A stretch of 5,886 nt of DNA from an uncultured Clostridia bacterium (GTDB lineage: Bacteria > Bacillota > Clostridia > Lachnospirales > Lachnospiraceae), in assembly GCA_947178045.1 (NCBI GenBank), contig CAMWWR010000132.1, positions 1-5,886 of the forward strand, given 5' to 3'. Each line of letters begins with the position of its first letter. Positions within the stretch are counted from its first letter, which is position 1. The notes below the pieces were generated by a model that was not told where the DNA came from, did not search any database, and saw only the letters and a list, made by a program, of their open reading frames with translations. The translations under genes were made by a program, and so were the position numbers. Below are positions 1 through 4,886 of this stretch, piece by piece.

Positions 1-40
1 CTATGCGGAGTAATATAAATTCCAGGACATCCGCAGCGAG

Positions 41-631
41 GTGGGGGCCTGCGCCTCCATTATCGCCAGCTATTTCTTTGAGAATGACATCGAGATGCCG
101 CAGAATGTGGCGACGGCGCTGCTGTACGGCATCAAGATGGACACGCATAATATGACGAGGGGAGTGTCGGCGCTGGATCTTGAAATGTTTTCGGCGCTGT
201 TTTCTCTCGCAAACCATGAGCATTTGAAAATATTTGACAATTACTGCCTTAAAATCGAGGATCTGGAGGCGTACCGGACGGCGATCGACACCCTTCATGT
301 CGTGGATGGCGTGGGTGTTGCGGCGGTCGGAGCAAACTGCTCGGAGGCGCTGATGGCCTCGGTGTCGGATTTCCTGCTGACGCTGTCGAGCGTTCAGGTT
401 TCCCTTGTGCATTCCTACCGCGCGGGAGGTGTGAAATTTTCCGTGCGCAGCGAGCTGGAGCGGCTGGATGCGAGCGATCTGATCGCGAAGGCTCTCGAGG
501 GCTTCGGGGACGGCGGCGGTCATTCGGACATGGCGGCGGGCTTTATCCCGCAGGTGCAGGACGAGGAGGCCGCGGATGCTTACGCCAGGCTCGTGGAGGG
601 CCGGATGATCGACAGTGTTCGTCAGCGCTGA
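41..631 (+). CDS. DHH-family phosphoesterase, C-terminal portion (DHHA1 domain); 5' part missing or disrupted
   Basis: The visible 196 residues match the back half of a DHH/DHHA1 phosphoesterase of the NrnA-like group, whose members hydrolyse short oligonucleotides or phosphorylated nucleotides in the cytoplasm. Numbering from the GTG at 41, GIKMDT (residues 30-35) fits the last conserved stretch of the DHH domain. GDGGGHSDMAAGF (156-168) is the DHHA1 signature with its GGGH substrate-binding loop. The family is normally about 300-330 residues, so the N-terminal DHH motifs are absent here. The reading frame continues upstream of 41 with family-like residues (YKFQDIRSE), then meets a TAA at 11-13, beyond which the frame is open again to the edge. 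GTG 41 has no convincing ribosome binding site and lies inside conserved sequence, so it is probably not the true start. Either the gene carries a nonsense mutation or frameshift, or the window edge has a sequence error. The family call is firm; the exact substrate is not. Confidence 0.75.
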   Translation: MGACASIIASYFFENDIEMPQNVATALLYGIKMDTHNMTRGVSALDLEMFSALFSLANHEHLKIFDNYCLKIEDLEAYRTAIDTLHVVDGVGVAAVGANCSEALMASVSDFLLTLSSVQVSLVHSYRAGGVKFSVRSELERLDASDLIAKALEGFGDGGGHSDMAAGFIPQVQDEEAADAYARLVEGRMIDSVRQR

Positions 632-652
632 GCCGACGGAGGAGCTGTAACG

Positions 653-1009
653 CTATTCGGCCGGCCCGTCCGCCTCAAGATTGTCAAAAATAAAGGAGAA
701 TACCGGGGCGAGGCCGACGAATTCACAGCCGTAGCCGGTCATGCCCCCGCCGAGATCGGTCGAGCGGAGAATTTTGATAACGCAGTATAATTTTGCATCG
801 TCATCGTCCGTAACCTGAATGCAGGCATTGAAATAATAGCCGACCGGGAGGATGCTTTTGGAGTGAAAGCCGATGCCGCCCTTTGAAATGTCCACCACAG
901 TGATCGGGGCGTCAATATTCTCTACTCTTATGTTGTCCTGTTTGAACAGGGAGGACACCTCCAGCTCGAGCTTTACGGGAAAACGCCGGTCTTTTCTTTT
1001 TTCTGTCAT
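653..1009 (-). CDS. Single-domain PilZ protein, predicted c-di-GMP receptor
   Basis: This 118-residue protein is almost entirely one PilZ domain. The N-terminus has the arginine motif RKDRR (residues 5-9, RxxxR). A strand later comes DISKGG (40-45), which fits the (D/N)xSxxG motif; together these two motifs form the c-di-GMP pocket. YGCEFVGL (93-100) matches the closing strand of the barrel. There is no signal peptide, membrane segment or fused output domain, so it should be a soluble adaptor that changes partner binding when c-di-GMP is bound. The ATG start is supported by GGAGGT (minus strand, 1024-1019), nine bases upstream. The gene converges on the DHH phosphoesterase gene with 21 bases between them and no clear terminator there. 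It is divergent from rex and has its own promoter. The target process (motility, surface polysaccharide or other) cannot be told from this window. Confidence 0.88.
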   Translation of the reverse strand: MTEKRKDRRFPVKLELEVSSLFKQDNIRVENIDAPITVVDISKGGIGFHSKSILPVGYYFNACIQVTDDDDAKLYCVIKILRSTDLGGGMTGYGCEFVGLAPVFSFIFDNLEADGPAE

Positions 1010-1038
1010 AAAGCAGATACCTCCGGATTGTAATGGAG

Positions 1039-1059
1039 CCGCTGCGGTGCAGCAGCCGG
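1039..1059 (-). other. Possible hairpin in the pilZ mRNA leader
   Basis: In the roughly 60-base leader expected for the pilZ transcript, arms at 1041-1045 and 1052-1056 (GCTGC and GCAGC) can pair around a six-base loop. Two more GC pairs (1039-1040 with 1058-1059) form if one base bulges. It lies about 15 bases upstream of the ribosome binding site. No T-tract follows, so it is not an intrinsic terminator. It may stabilise the mRNA or be chance in a GC-rich region. Confidence 0.3.
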
Positions 1060-1075
1060 TGAAAAATATGCTTTT

Positions 1076-1104
1076 ATTATATACGATGGGACGGGGGATT
1101 TCAA
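1076..1104 (-). promoter_or_regulatory. Sigma-A-type promoter for the PilZ gene
   Basis: Read on the minus strand, TTGAAA (1104-1099) is followed after exactly 17 bases by TATAAT (1081-1076). This is one mismatch from the vegetative consensus. Transcription would begin near 1069, giving a leader of about 60 bases before the ATG at 1009. It is back to back with the rex promoter, with 70 bases between the two -35 boxes. Confidence 0.8.
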
Positions 1105-1125
1105 GAACAATACTGTCCTTATTTT

Positions 1126-1153
1126 ACGGCAAGCGTGTTCCCGCGTTTGCCGT
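1126..1153. promoter_or_regulatory. Dyad centred between the divergent pilZ and rex promoters; candidate shared operator
   Basis: Arms ACGGCAAGCG (1126-1135) and CGTTTGCCGT (1144-1153) are inverted repeats of 10 bp with one mismatch (G·T) around an 8-base centre. The axis falls at 1139.5. That is exactly the midpoint between the pilZ -35 box (ending at 1104) and the rex -35 box (starting at 1175), with 21 bases on each side. Neither strand has a T-tract after it, so it is unlikely to be a terminator. The position, near -70 for both promoters, suits a transcription factor serving both genes. The protein is unknown. Confidence 0.5.
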
Positions 1154-1174
1154 GGGCTTTGTGCCGTGAAATGA

Positions 1175-1192
1175 TTGACAGTTTCTTAACAA
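1175..1192 (+). promoter_or_regulatory. Predicted Rex operator overlapping the rex -35 box
   Basis: TTGACAGTTTCTTAACAA resembles the Gram-positive Rex site TTGTTAA-N4-TTAACAA. The right half (1186-1192) is a perfect TTAACAA. The left half (1175-1181) matches four of seven positions, and the deviations include those needed to keep a consensus -35 TTGACA. Binding here would block RNA polymerase directly, so it predicts Rex autorepression that is relieved at high NADH. The match is by eye, 11 of 14 informative positions. Confidence 0.6.
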
Positions 1193-1203
1193 TTCACTAT
1201 AAT
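1175..1203 (+). promoter_or_regulatory. Perfect-consensus sigma-A promoter for the rex operon
   Basis: TTGACA (1175-1180), a 17-base spacer and TATAAT (1198-1203) match the vegetative consensus at all twelve positions with ideal spacing. Transcription should start near 1210, giving a leader of about 56 bases before the rex TTG codon. Such a strong core promoter usually needs a repressor, and a Rex-like site overlaps its -35 box and spacer. Confidence 0.88.
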
Positions 1204-1250
1204 TGACCTGTCAGGAAATACGGGGATGGGAACCTTAAACCAGAGATGAT

Positions 1251-1257
1251 GAGGAGG
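1251..1257 (+). promoter_or_regulatory. Ribosome binding site that fixes the rex TTG start
   Basis: GAGGAGG lies eight bases before the TTG at 1266. In the rex frame there is no ATG or GTG between the stop codon at 1236-1238 and this TTG. The two ATGs at 1246 and 1249 are in another frame. The rare TTG is therefore the only sensible start. Confidence 0.8.
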
Positions 1258-1265
1258 CAGCTATA

Positions 1266-1922
1266 TTGTACGATAAAGGGATTTCAACAGCGGTCATCAA
1301 GCGCCTGCCGCGGTATTACCGATATCTCGGGGAACTGCTCGAGAAGGACGTCGTGCGCATCTCCTCGAAGGAGCTGAGCGAAAAGATGAATGTTACGGCG
1401 TCGCAGATACGCCAGGATCTGAATCACTTCGGCGGCTTTGGGCAGCAGGGCTACGGATATAATGTGGAGTACCTGTACACGGAGATCGGAAAGATCCTGG
1501 GTCTGGACCAGAAAAACAGGGTTATCATCATCGGCGCGGGAAATCTCGGTCAGGCGCTGGCAAATTACGCTGATTTTGAGCGCAGAGGATTTTTGATCTG
1601 CGGAATTTTCGACGTCGACCCGGGGAAGCTGGGGCAGCGGATCCGGGGCCTCGAGATACGGCCGATGGAGGAGCTGGCGGATTTTATCCGCAAAAACGAC
1701 GTGAAGATCGCCGCTCTGACCATACCAAGACAGAACGCGGCGCAGGTGGCGGCGGAGCTGGTTTCCTACGGAATCAGGGCATTCTGGAATTTTGCGCCGA
1801 CCGATCTGCATCTGCCGCCGGAGGTGGTGCTGGAGAATGTGCACCTGGCGGAAAGCCTGATGCGGCTGTCATATAAGCTGAAGAGCGCGGAGGAGCCGGA
1901 GGAGGACGACCGGGCGGAGTGA
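1266..1922 (+). CDS. rex: Redox-sensing transcriptional repressor Rex
   Basis: Rex is a homodimeric cytoplasmic repressor that binds DNA when NAD+ is high and lets go when NADH rises. It controls fermentation and redox-balancing genes in Gram-positive bacteria. The 218 residues cover the whole family. The winged-helix domain spans about residues 1-75, with recognition helix ASQIRQDL (45-52) and wing segment HFGGFGQQGYGY (54-65). The Rossmann NAD(H) domain has IGAGNLGQAL (89-98) as the dinucleotide loop and FDVDP (115-119) at the end of the second strand. IPRQNAAQVA (153-162) and WNFAP (174-178) are also typical. The C-terminus ends in an acidic tail (EEPEEDDRAE). Start is TTG with a strong ribosome binding site. 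It is the first gene of its operon, 40 bases before the next gene, and is probably autoregulated through the site at 1175-1192. Identification is secure. Confidence 0.97.
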   Translation: MYDKGISTAVIKRLPRYYRYLGELLEKDVVRISSKELSEKMNVTASQIRQDLNHFGGFGQQGYGYNVEYLYTEIGKILGLDQKNRVIIIGAGNLGQALANYADFERRGFLICGIFDVDPGKLGQRIRGLEIRPMEELADFIRKNDVKIAALTIPRQNAAQVAAELVSYGIRAFWNFAPTDLHLPPEVVLENVHLAESLMRLSYKLKSAEEPEEDDRAE

Positions 1923-1947
1923 GACGAAAGGCTGCGGAAAGCATCAA

Positions 1948-1953
1948 AGGGGG
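1948..1953 (+). promoter_or_regulatory. Ribosome binding site bearing on the start of the coiled-coil gene
   Basis: AGGGGG is followed immediately by ATG at 1954, too close for that ATG to be used efficiently. The in-frame TTG at 1963 lies nine bases downstream, at normal spacing, and the ATGA after the G-run resembles the 3' extension of a Shine-Dalgarno sequence. This favours TTG 1963 over ATG 1954. Confidence 0.5.
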
Positions 1954-1962
1954 ATGAGAAGC

Positions 1963-2580
1963 TTGAAGCGACGTGCAAAAGAAGATACATTTATGCTGGA
2001 GTTTGCGGAGCATTTTAAGGGAAGGAACGCGCCGATCCTGATTCTGGACGAGAAATGGCTGGAAATTTTCCCGGAGCATTTGCAGAACAGCACGATCCGC
2101 GCGCTGGCGGCGGAGCTTTCCGGGCTGCTGAAGGAGCAGGGACGCCAGGTGGATGAGATTAAGGGGATGAAGCGCTACAAATCGCAGATGATGCAGGAGA
2201 TCGTCGAGAATATGGACGCGGACGACACGGCGGCCGGGAAGATCAAGCGCAGAAAAATGGATAAAAGCCAGAAAAAGATTCTGGAGCTGAACGAGAAGCT
2301 GGAGCAGAGGAAGGAGACGCTCTCCGATCTGCCGTACCGCATCCGCGAGGTGAACACGGAGCTGCTGTTCGAGAGCACACGGGTATGCTACGAGAGGTTC
2401 CGCGAGAATCTGGAAAAGATGAACGAGCTGGAGGAGGAGATCGCCGCGCTGCAGGCGGAGCTGAAAATGAGAAAGCTGGATAAGCAGGAGCGCGAGATGC
2501 GCGACGAGAAAATGTATACCTACCTTCATTCCGTGCTCGGGCCGGAGCTGATGGAGAGGCTGGACGCACAGGAGGAGTAA
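1963..2580 (+). CDS. Uncharacterised charged coiled-coil protein in the rex-acpS operon
   Basis: I cannot assign a known family function; similar proteins seem to occur in Lachnospiraceae, but this is from memory. From TTG 1963 it has 205 residues. A short N-terminal region contains APILILDEKWLEIFPE (residues 23-38), a compact, partly hydrophobic segment that may be a conserved docking or folded element. The rest is mostly helical and very rich in Glu, Lys, Arg, Gln and Leu. Likely coiled-coil stretches are about 43-83, 100-122 and 145-183. A break around 84-96 is acidic and small (NMDADDTAAG), and another is at SDLP (121-124). There is no signal peptide or membrane helix, so it is probably cytoplasmic. 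The start is uncertain: ATG 1954 would add three residues, and ATG 1993 would remove ten and begin at MLEFAEHFK. It ends two bases before acpS, and its last codons supply the acpS ribosome binding site, so the two are translationally linked. Confidence 0.85.
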   Translation: MKRRAKEDTFMLEFAEHFKGRNAPILILDEKWLEIFPEHLQNSTIRALAAELSGLLKEQGRQVDEIKGMKRYKSQMMQEIVENMDADDTAAGKIKRRKMDKSQKKILELNEKLEQRKETLSDLPYRIREVNTELLFESTRVCYERFRENLEKMNELEEEIAALQAELKMRKLDKQEREMRDEKMYTYLHSVLGPELMERLDAQEE

Positions 2581-2582
2581 GC

Positions 2583-2942
2583 GTGATCGTCGGGATAGGA
2601 ACGGACATCGTCGAGATCGGGCGGATCGAGAGGGCGTATTCGTGCGCGGGCTTTGCGCAGCGGGTCTATACGGAGCGGGAGCAGGAGCTGATCGGCGGAC
2701 GGGCGTCCCGCGCCGCAGGGAACTTCGCCGTGAAGGAGGCGGTCGTGAAGGCGTTCGGAACCGGCTTTCGGGGAATCGATCCCGTTGAGATCGAGGTACT
2801 GCGCGACGAGGCAGGAAAGCCGTACATTGTGCTGCGGGGGGCGGCGCTCGCCCGTTCCGGGGAGCTCGGGATCCGGCAGCTGCATGTGTCGATCTCGAAC
2901 GAGCGGCAGTACGCCATAGCGTTTGTGACGGCGGAGGACTGA
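2583..2942 (+). CDS. acpS: Holo-[acyl-carrier-protein] synthase
   Basis: AcpS transfers 4'-phosphopantetheine from coenzyme A to a serine of acyl carrier protein, activating it for fatty acid synthesis in the cytoplasm; the enzyme works as a trimer. The 119 residues equal the usual family length. GIGTDIVEI (4-12) holds the magnesium-binding Asp8. FAVKEAVVKAFGTG (48-61) is the KEA motif, with Glu52 as the second metal ligand. HVSISNERQYAIAFV (101-115) is the conserved closing segment. Start is GTG 2583, seven bases after GGAGG (2571-2575), which lies within the end of the preceding gene. Only one base separates its stop from the nnr ATG. The acpS-nnr-alr neighbourhood is common in Firmicutes. 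Confidence 0.97.
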   Translation: MIVGIGTDIVEIGRIERAYSCAGFAQRVYTEREQELIGGRASRAAGNFAVKEAVVKAFGTGFRGIDPVEIEVLRDEAGKPYIVLRGAALARSGELGIRQLHVSISNERQYAIAFVTAED

Positions 2943-2943
2943 A

Positions 2944-4689
2944 ATGAATTATATTGTGGATGCAAAGCAAATGCGGGAGATCGACCGCAGAACAATTGAG
3001 GAGATCGGAATCCCGGCGCTCGTGCTGATGGAGAGGGCGGCGCAGGCCGTCGCGGCGCAGGCGGAGAAAATGGCGGAGGAATTCGGCGGCAGAAAGGCGG
3101 CGCGGATTCTCGCTGTCTGCGGCTCGGGCGGCAACGGAGGAGACGCGGCGGCAGCGGCCAGGATCCTGCATCTGCGGGGGTATTCGGTGGAGATTCTGGC
3201 GGCCTTCCGAGGGTGGAACGATGTGCCGGACGGAAAAGAGGATACGGCGGGGCAGTCGAGCTGCGGGGAAAGCACAGCGCAGCGGCCTGCGGGCGGGGAG
3301 GAAACGGCGCAGCAACCCGCCTGCGGGGAAGGCACAGCGCAGCAGTCGACCAGCAGGGAAAACACAGTTCAGCGGCCCGCTTGCGGGGAAAGCACGGCAC
3401 GGCAGCTCGCGATCGCGGCGAAATGCGGTGTGCCGGAGTGCGCCCGGACTGGCAAGGGAATCGATTTTTCATCATATCATATACTGCTGGACGGTATTTT
3501 TGGCGTCGGCCTGTCCAGAGAGATCACCGGAGAATATCGGGAACTGATCGAGAAAATGAATGGCAGTGGGGCAAAAATCCTTGCGGTCGATATTCCGTCC
3601 GGGATCGACGGAAGCAGCGGGCGGTGTATGGGTGTGTGCGTGAATGCGGAGTGTACGGTGACCTTCGGCGAGAAAAAGCTGGGGCAGCTGGTATATCCCG
3701 GCGCCGGGGCGTGTGGGGAACTGATCCTTGCGGATATCGGCTTTCCGCCGTTTCTGACGGCGGAGGTGGAAAAAATGTCTGACTGCAGCTATCTGACATA
3801 TACCGAAGAAGATATTTGCCGTCTTCCGGCGCGGCATGCGCATTCTCACAAGGGAAGCTACGGCAGAGTGCTGATCTTTGCCGGTTCGGAGGAAATGACG
3901 GGAGCCGCTTATCTGGCGGCGGCAGCGGCCTACCGCTGCGGAACCGGGCTGGTAAAGCTGGTGTCCGCGCCGGGCTGCGTTGATACCGTGCGCCGCATGC
4001 TGCCGGAGGCGCTGATGCAGGAATTGCCGGAGACTCTGGTACAGGAGCAGACGGAGGCGCTTTGCTCCTTCTGGAAAGAGCAGGTGGATTGGGCGGACGC
4101 AGTGCTTGCGGGGCCGGGAATCGGAACGGGGGAGGCTGCGCGCCGGGCGCTGTCTGCGCTGCTGGATGTGGCCGGAGATCGGAAAAAGCCGCTTGTGCTC
4201 GACGCGGACGCGCTCAATCTTCTGGCGGCGGAGCTCGGCGATGCTGCCGGCAGCGGGGCGGCGGAGACAGAACAGAGACTTTCCCGGCTGTCGCGCCTGC
4301 TTCCTGAGGGAACGGTTCTGACTCCCCATCCGAAGGAGCTGTCGCGCCTGATCGGCCAGCCGGTTTCACAGATTTGCGAGCATTTTGTTGACACGGCAAA
4401 GCAATGCCTTTATAATAATAAACTAATTTATGTGCTGAAGGATGCGAGAACGATCGTTGCGGGGGAAGGGACGCTGTATGTCAATACCTCGGGCTGTGAC
4501 GGTATGGCGACCGGAGGCAGCGGGGATGTGCTGGCCGGGATTATTGCCGGTTTTCTGACTGGCATGGAGCCTGCCCCGGCGGCCAGGCTCGGCGTCTATC
4601 TCCACGGTCTGGCCGGGGAGTGCGCGGCGCGGGAGAGAGGCCGCCGCGGGATGCTTGCGGGGGATATTGTGGAAGCACTGCGGTGGTAG
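2944..4689 (+). CDS. nnr: Bifunctional NAD(P)H-hydrate epimerase / ADP-dependent NAD(P)H-hydrate dehydratase, with internal repeat insertion
   Basis: This enzyme repairs NAD(P)H damaged by hydration. The N-terminal YjeF_N domain interconverts the S and R epimers, and the C-terminal ribokinase-like domain dehydrates the S form using ADP. In the epimerase part (about 1-275), GIPALVLMERAA (22-33), GSGGNGGDA (60-68), LLDGIFGVGL (181-190) and VDIPSGIDGSSG (215-226) are recognisable. The usual NGGDG is NGGDA here. In the dehydratase part (about 285-581), KGSYGRVLIFAGS (303-315), AGPGIG (389-394), LDADALN (419-425), TPHPKE (460-465) and GMATGGSGDVLAG (520-532) are present, with Asp528 as the expected catalytic base. 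At 581 residues it is about 60 longer than typical, explained by a 10-residue tandem repeat at 97-156. A second, 8-residue duplication lies at 353-368. The ATG follows GGAGG (2933-2937) by six bases. Function is secure; the effect of the repeats is not known. Confidence 0.96.
   Translation: MNYIVDAKQMREIDRRTIEEIGIPALVLMERAAQAVAAQAEKMAEEFGGRKAARILAVCGSGGNGGDAAAAARILHLRGYSVEILAAFRGWNDVPDGKEDTAGQSSCGESTAQRPAGGEETAQQPACGEGTAQQSTSRENTVQRPACGESTARQLAIAAKCGVPECARTGKGIDFSSYHILLDGIFGVGLSREITGEYRELIEKMNGSGAKILAVDIPSGIDGSSGRCMGVCVNAECTVTFGEKKLGQLVYPGAGACGELILADIGFPPFLTAEVEKMSDCSYLTYTEEDICRLPARHAHSHKGSYGRVLIFAGSEEMTGAAYLAAAAAYRCGTGLVKLVSAPGCVDTVRRMLPEALMQELPETLVQEQTEALCSFWKEQVDWADAVLAGPGIGTGEAARRALSALLDVAGDRKKPLVLDADALNLLAAELGDAAGSGAAETEQRLSRLSRLLPEGTVLTPHPKELSRLIGQPVSQICEHFVDTAKQCLYNNKLIYVLKDARTIVAGEGTLYVNTSGCDGMATGGSGDVLAGIIAGFLTGMEPAPAARLGVYLHGLAGECAARERGRRGMLAGDIVEALRW
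3232..3411 (+). repeat. In-frame 30-bp tandem repeat, six units, inside nnr
   Basis: Units begin at 3232, 3262, 3292, 3322, 3352 and 3382. They encode GKEDTAGQSS, CGESTAQRPA, GGEETAQQPA, CGEGTAQQST, SRENTVQRPA and CGESTARQLA. The approximate DNA consensus is TGC GGG GAA AGC ACA GCG, then CAG CGG CCC GCG. All units are exactly 30 bases, so frame is kept. The first unit is the most diverged. The last runs into the native helix (ARQLAIAAKCGV), which suggests the array grew from that resident segment. It lies on a surface-type loop between conserved epimerase strands. Confidence 0.9.
4000..4062 (+). repeat. In-frame 24-bp tandem duplication (two full units plus a partial) inside nnr
   Basis: Units at 4000-4023 and 4024-4047 encode LPEALMQE and LPETLVQE and share 18 of 24 bases. 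A diverged partial third unit (4048-4062) encodes QTEAL. It lies in the dehydratase domain, after the strand ending SAPGCVDTVRRM, in a helix or loop before the GPGIG motif. Confidence 0.65.
4388..4416 (+). promoter_or_regulatory. Perfect-consensus sigma-A promoter inside nnr, candidate alr promoter
   Basis: TTGACA (4388-4393), 17 bases, then TATAAT (4411-4416) match the vegetative consensus at every position with ideal spacing. It sits in an AT-rich patch (about 4381-4435) of an otherwise GC-rich gene, at codons for FVDTAKQCLYNN. Transcription would start near 4423, about 460 bases before alr, which has no good promoter in the gap just upstream. No known operator was recognised over it. Confidence 0.6.
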
Positions 4690-4886
4690 CGGAAGGCTGT
4701 AGGAAGGAAATCAGAGCGTGAAAAAGTTCGGCGCATAAAAGTGACAGGGCTGTGGCAGCCGGAGAATGGAAGAAATCGAACGTCAGAAATAGCCGGAGCA
4801 TGGAAAAGGATCAGGCTGCGGCAGCGGCTGACAGCATGAAAGCATTTAGAAAGAAGGCGTAGGGCGCACTATGGCGCCAGGGGAAA
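4690..4886 (+). other. Intergenic gap between nnr and alr; no clear element
   Basis: This 197-base gap is purine-rich. It has no consensus promoter, no hairpin followed by a T-tract and no recognised RNA element, so read-through from nnr into alr is likely. An open frame at 4752-4862 (36 codons from GTG, or 20 from ATG 4800, reading MEKDQAAAADSMKAFRKKA) has no family resemblance and no good ribosome binding site. I do not call it a gene. Confidence 0.4.

Noticed and set aside
632..661. Possible terminator hairpin between the convergent DHH and pilZ genes (GCCGA and TCGGC arms)
   Set aside because: The stem is only five bases with a 20-base loop and no T-tract on either side.
873..1169. 98-residue plus-strand frame overlapping the pilZ 5' end and the control region
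   Set aside because: It overlaps a clear PilZ gene and runs through both pilZ promoter elements; there is no ribosome binding site or family resemblance.
1207..1215. Short palindrome CCTG-T-CAGG near the rex transcription start
   Set aside because: At four bases per arm it is too short to separate from chance, and no known operator matches.
1774..3315. 513-residue open frame on the minus strand across rex, the coiled-coil gene, acpS and nnr
   Set aside because: It is antisense to four well-supported genes and low in complexity (Arg, Pro, Ser, Leu). It has no domain motif and reflects high GC in the third codon positions of the real genes.
2666..3475. 269-residue minus-strand frame over acpS and the nnr repeat
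   Set aside because: Its repeated PRR- and CFP-type composition is the antisense image of the nnr repeat and GC-rich codons; there is no ribosome binding site or family match.
3213..3782. Plus-strand frames in the other two phases over the nnr repeat (also 3221-3547)
   Set aside because: Because the repeat unit is 30 bp, every frame stays open through it. The nnr frame carries all the conserved motifs, so these are shadows.
3472..4329. 285-residue minus-strand frame inside nnr
   Set aside because: It is fully antisense to conserved Nnr motifs and has no recognisable domain.
4385..4402. Possible Rex half-site (TTGTTGA) over the internal nnr promoter
   Set aside because: The left half fits six of seven positions, but the right half matches only about two of seven, so it is not a credible Rex operator.
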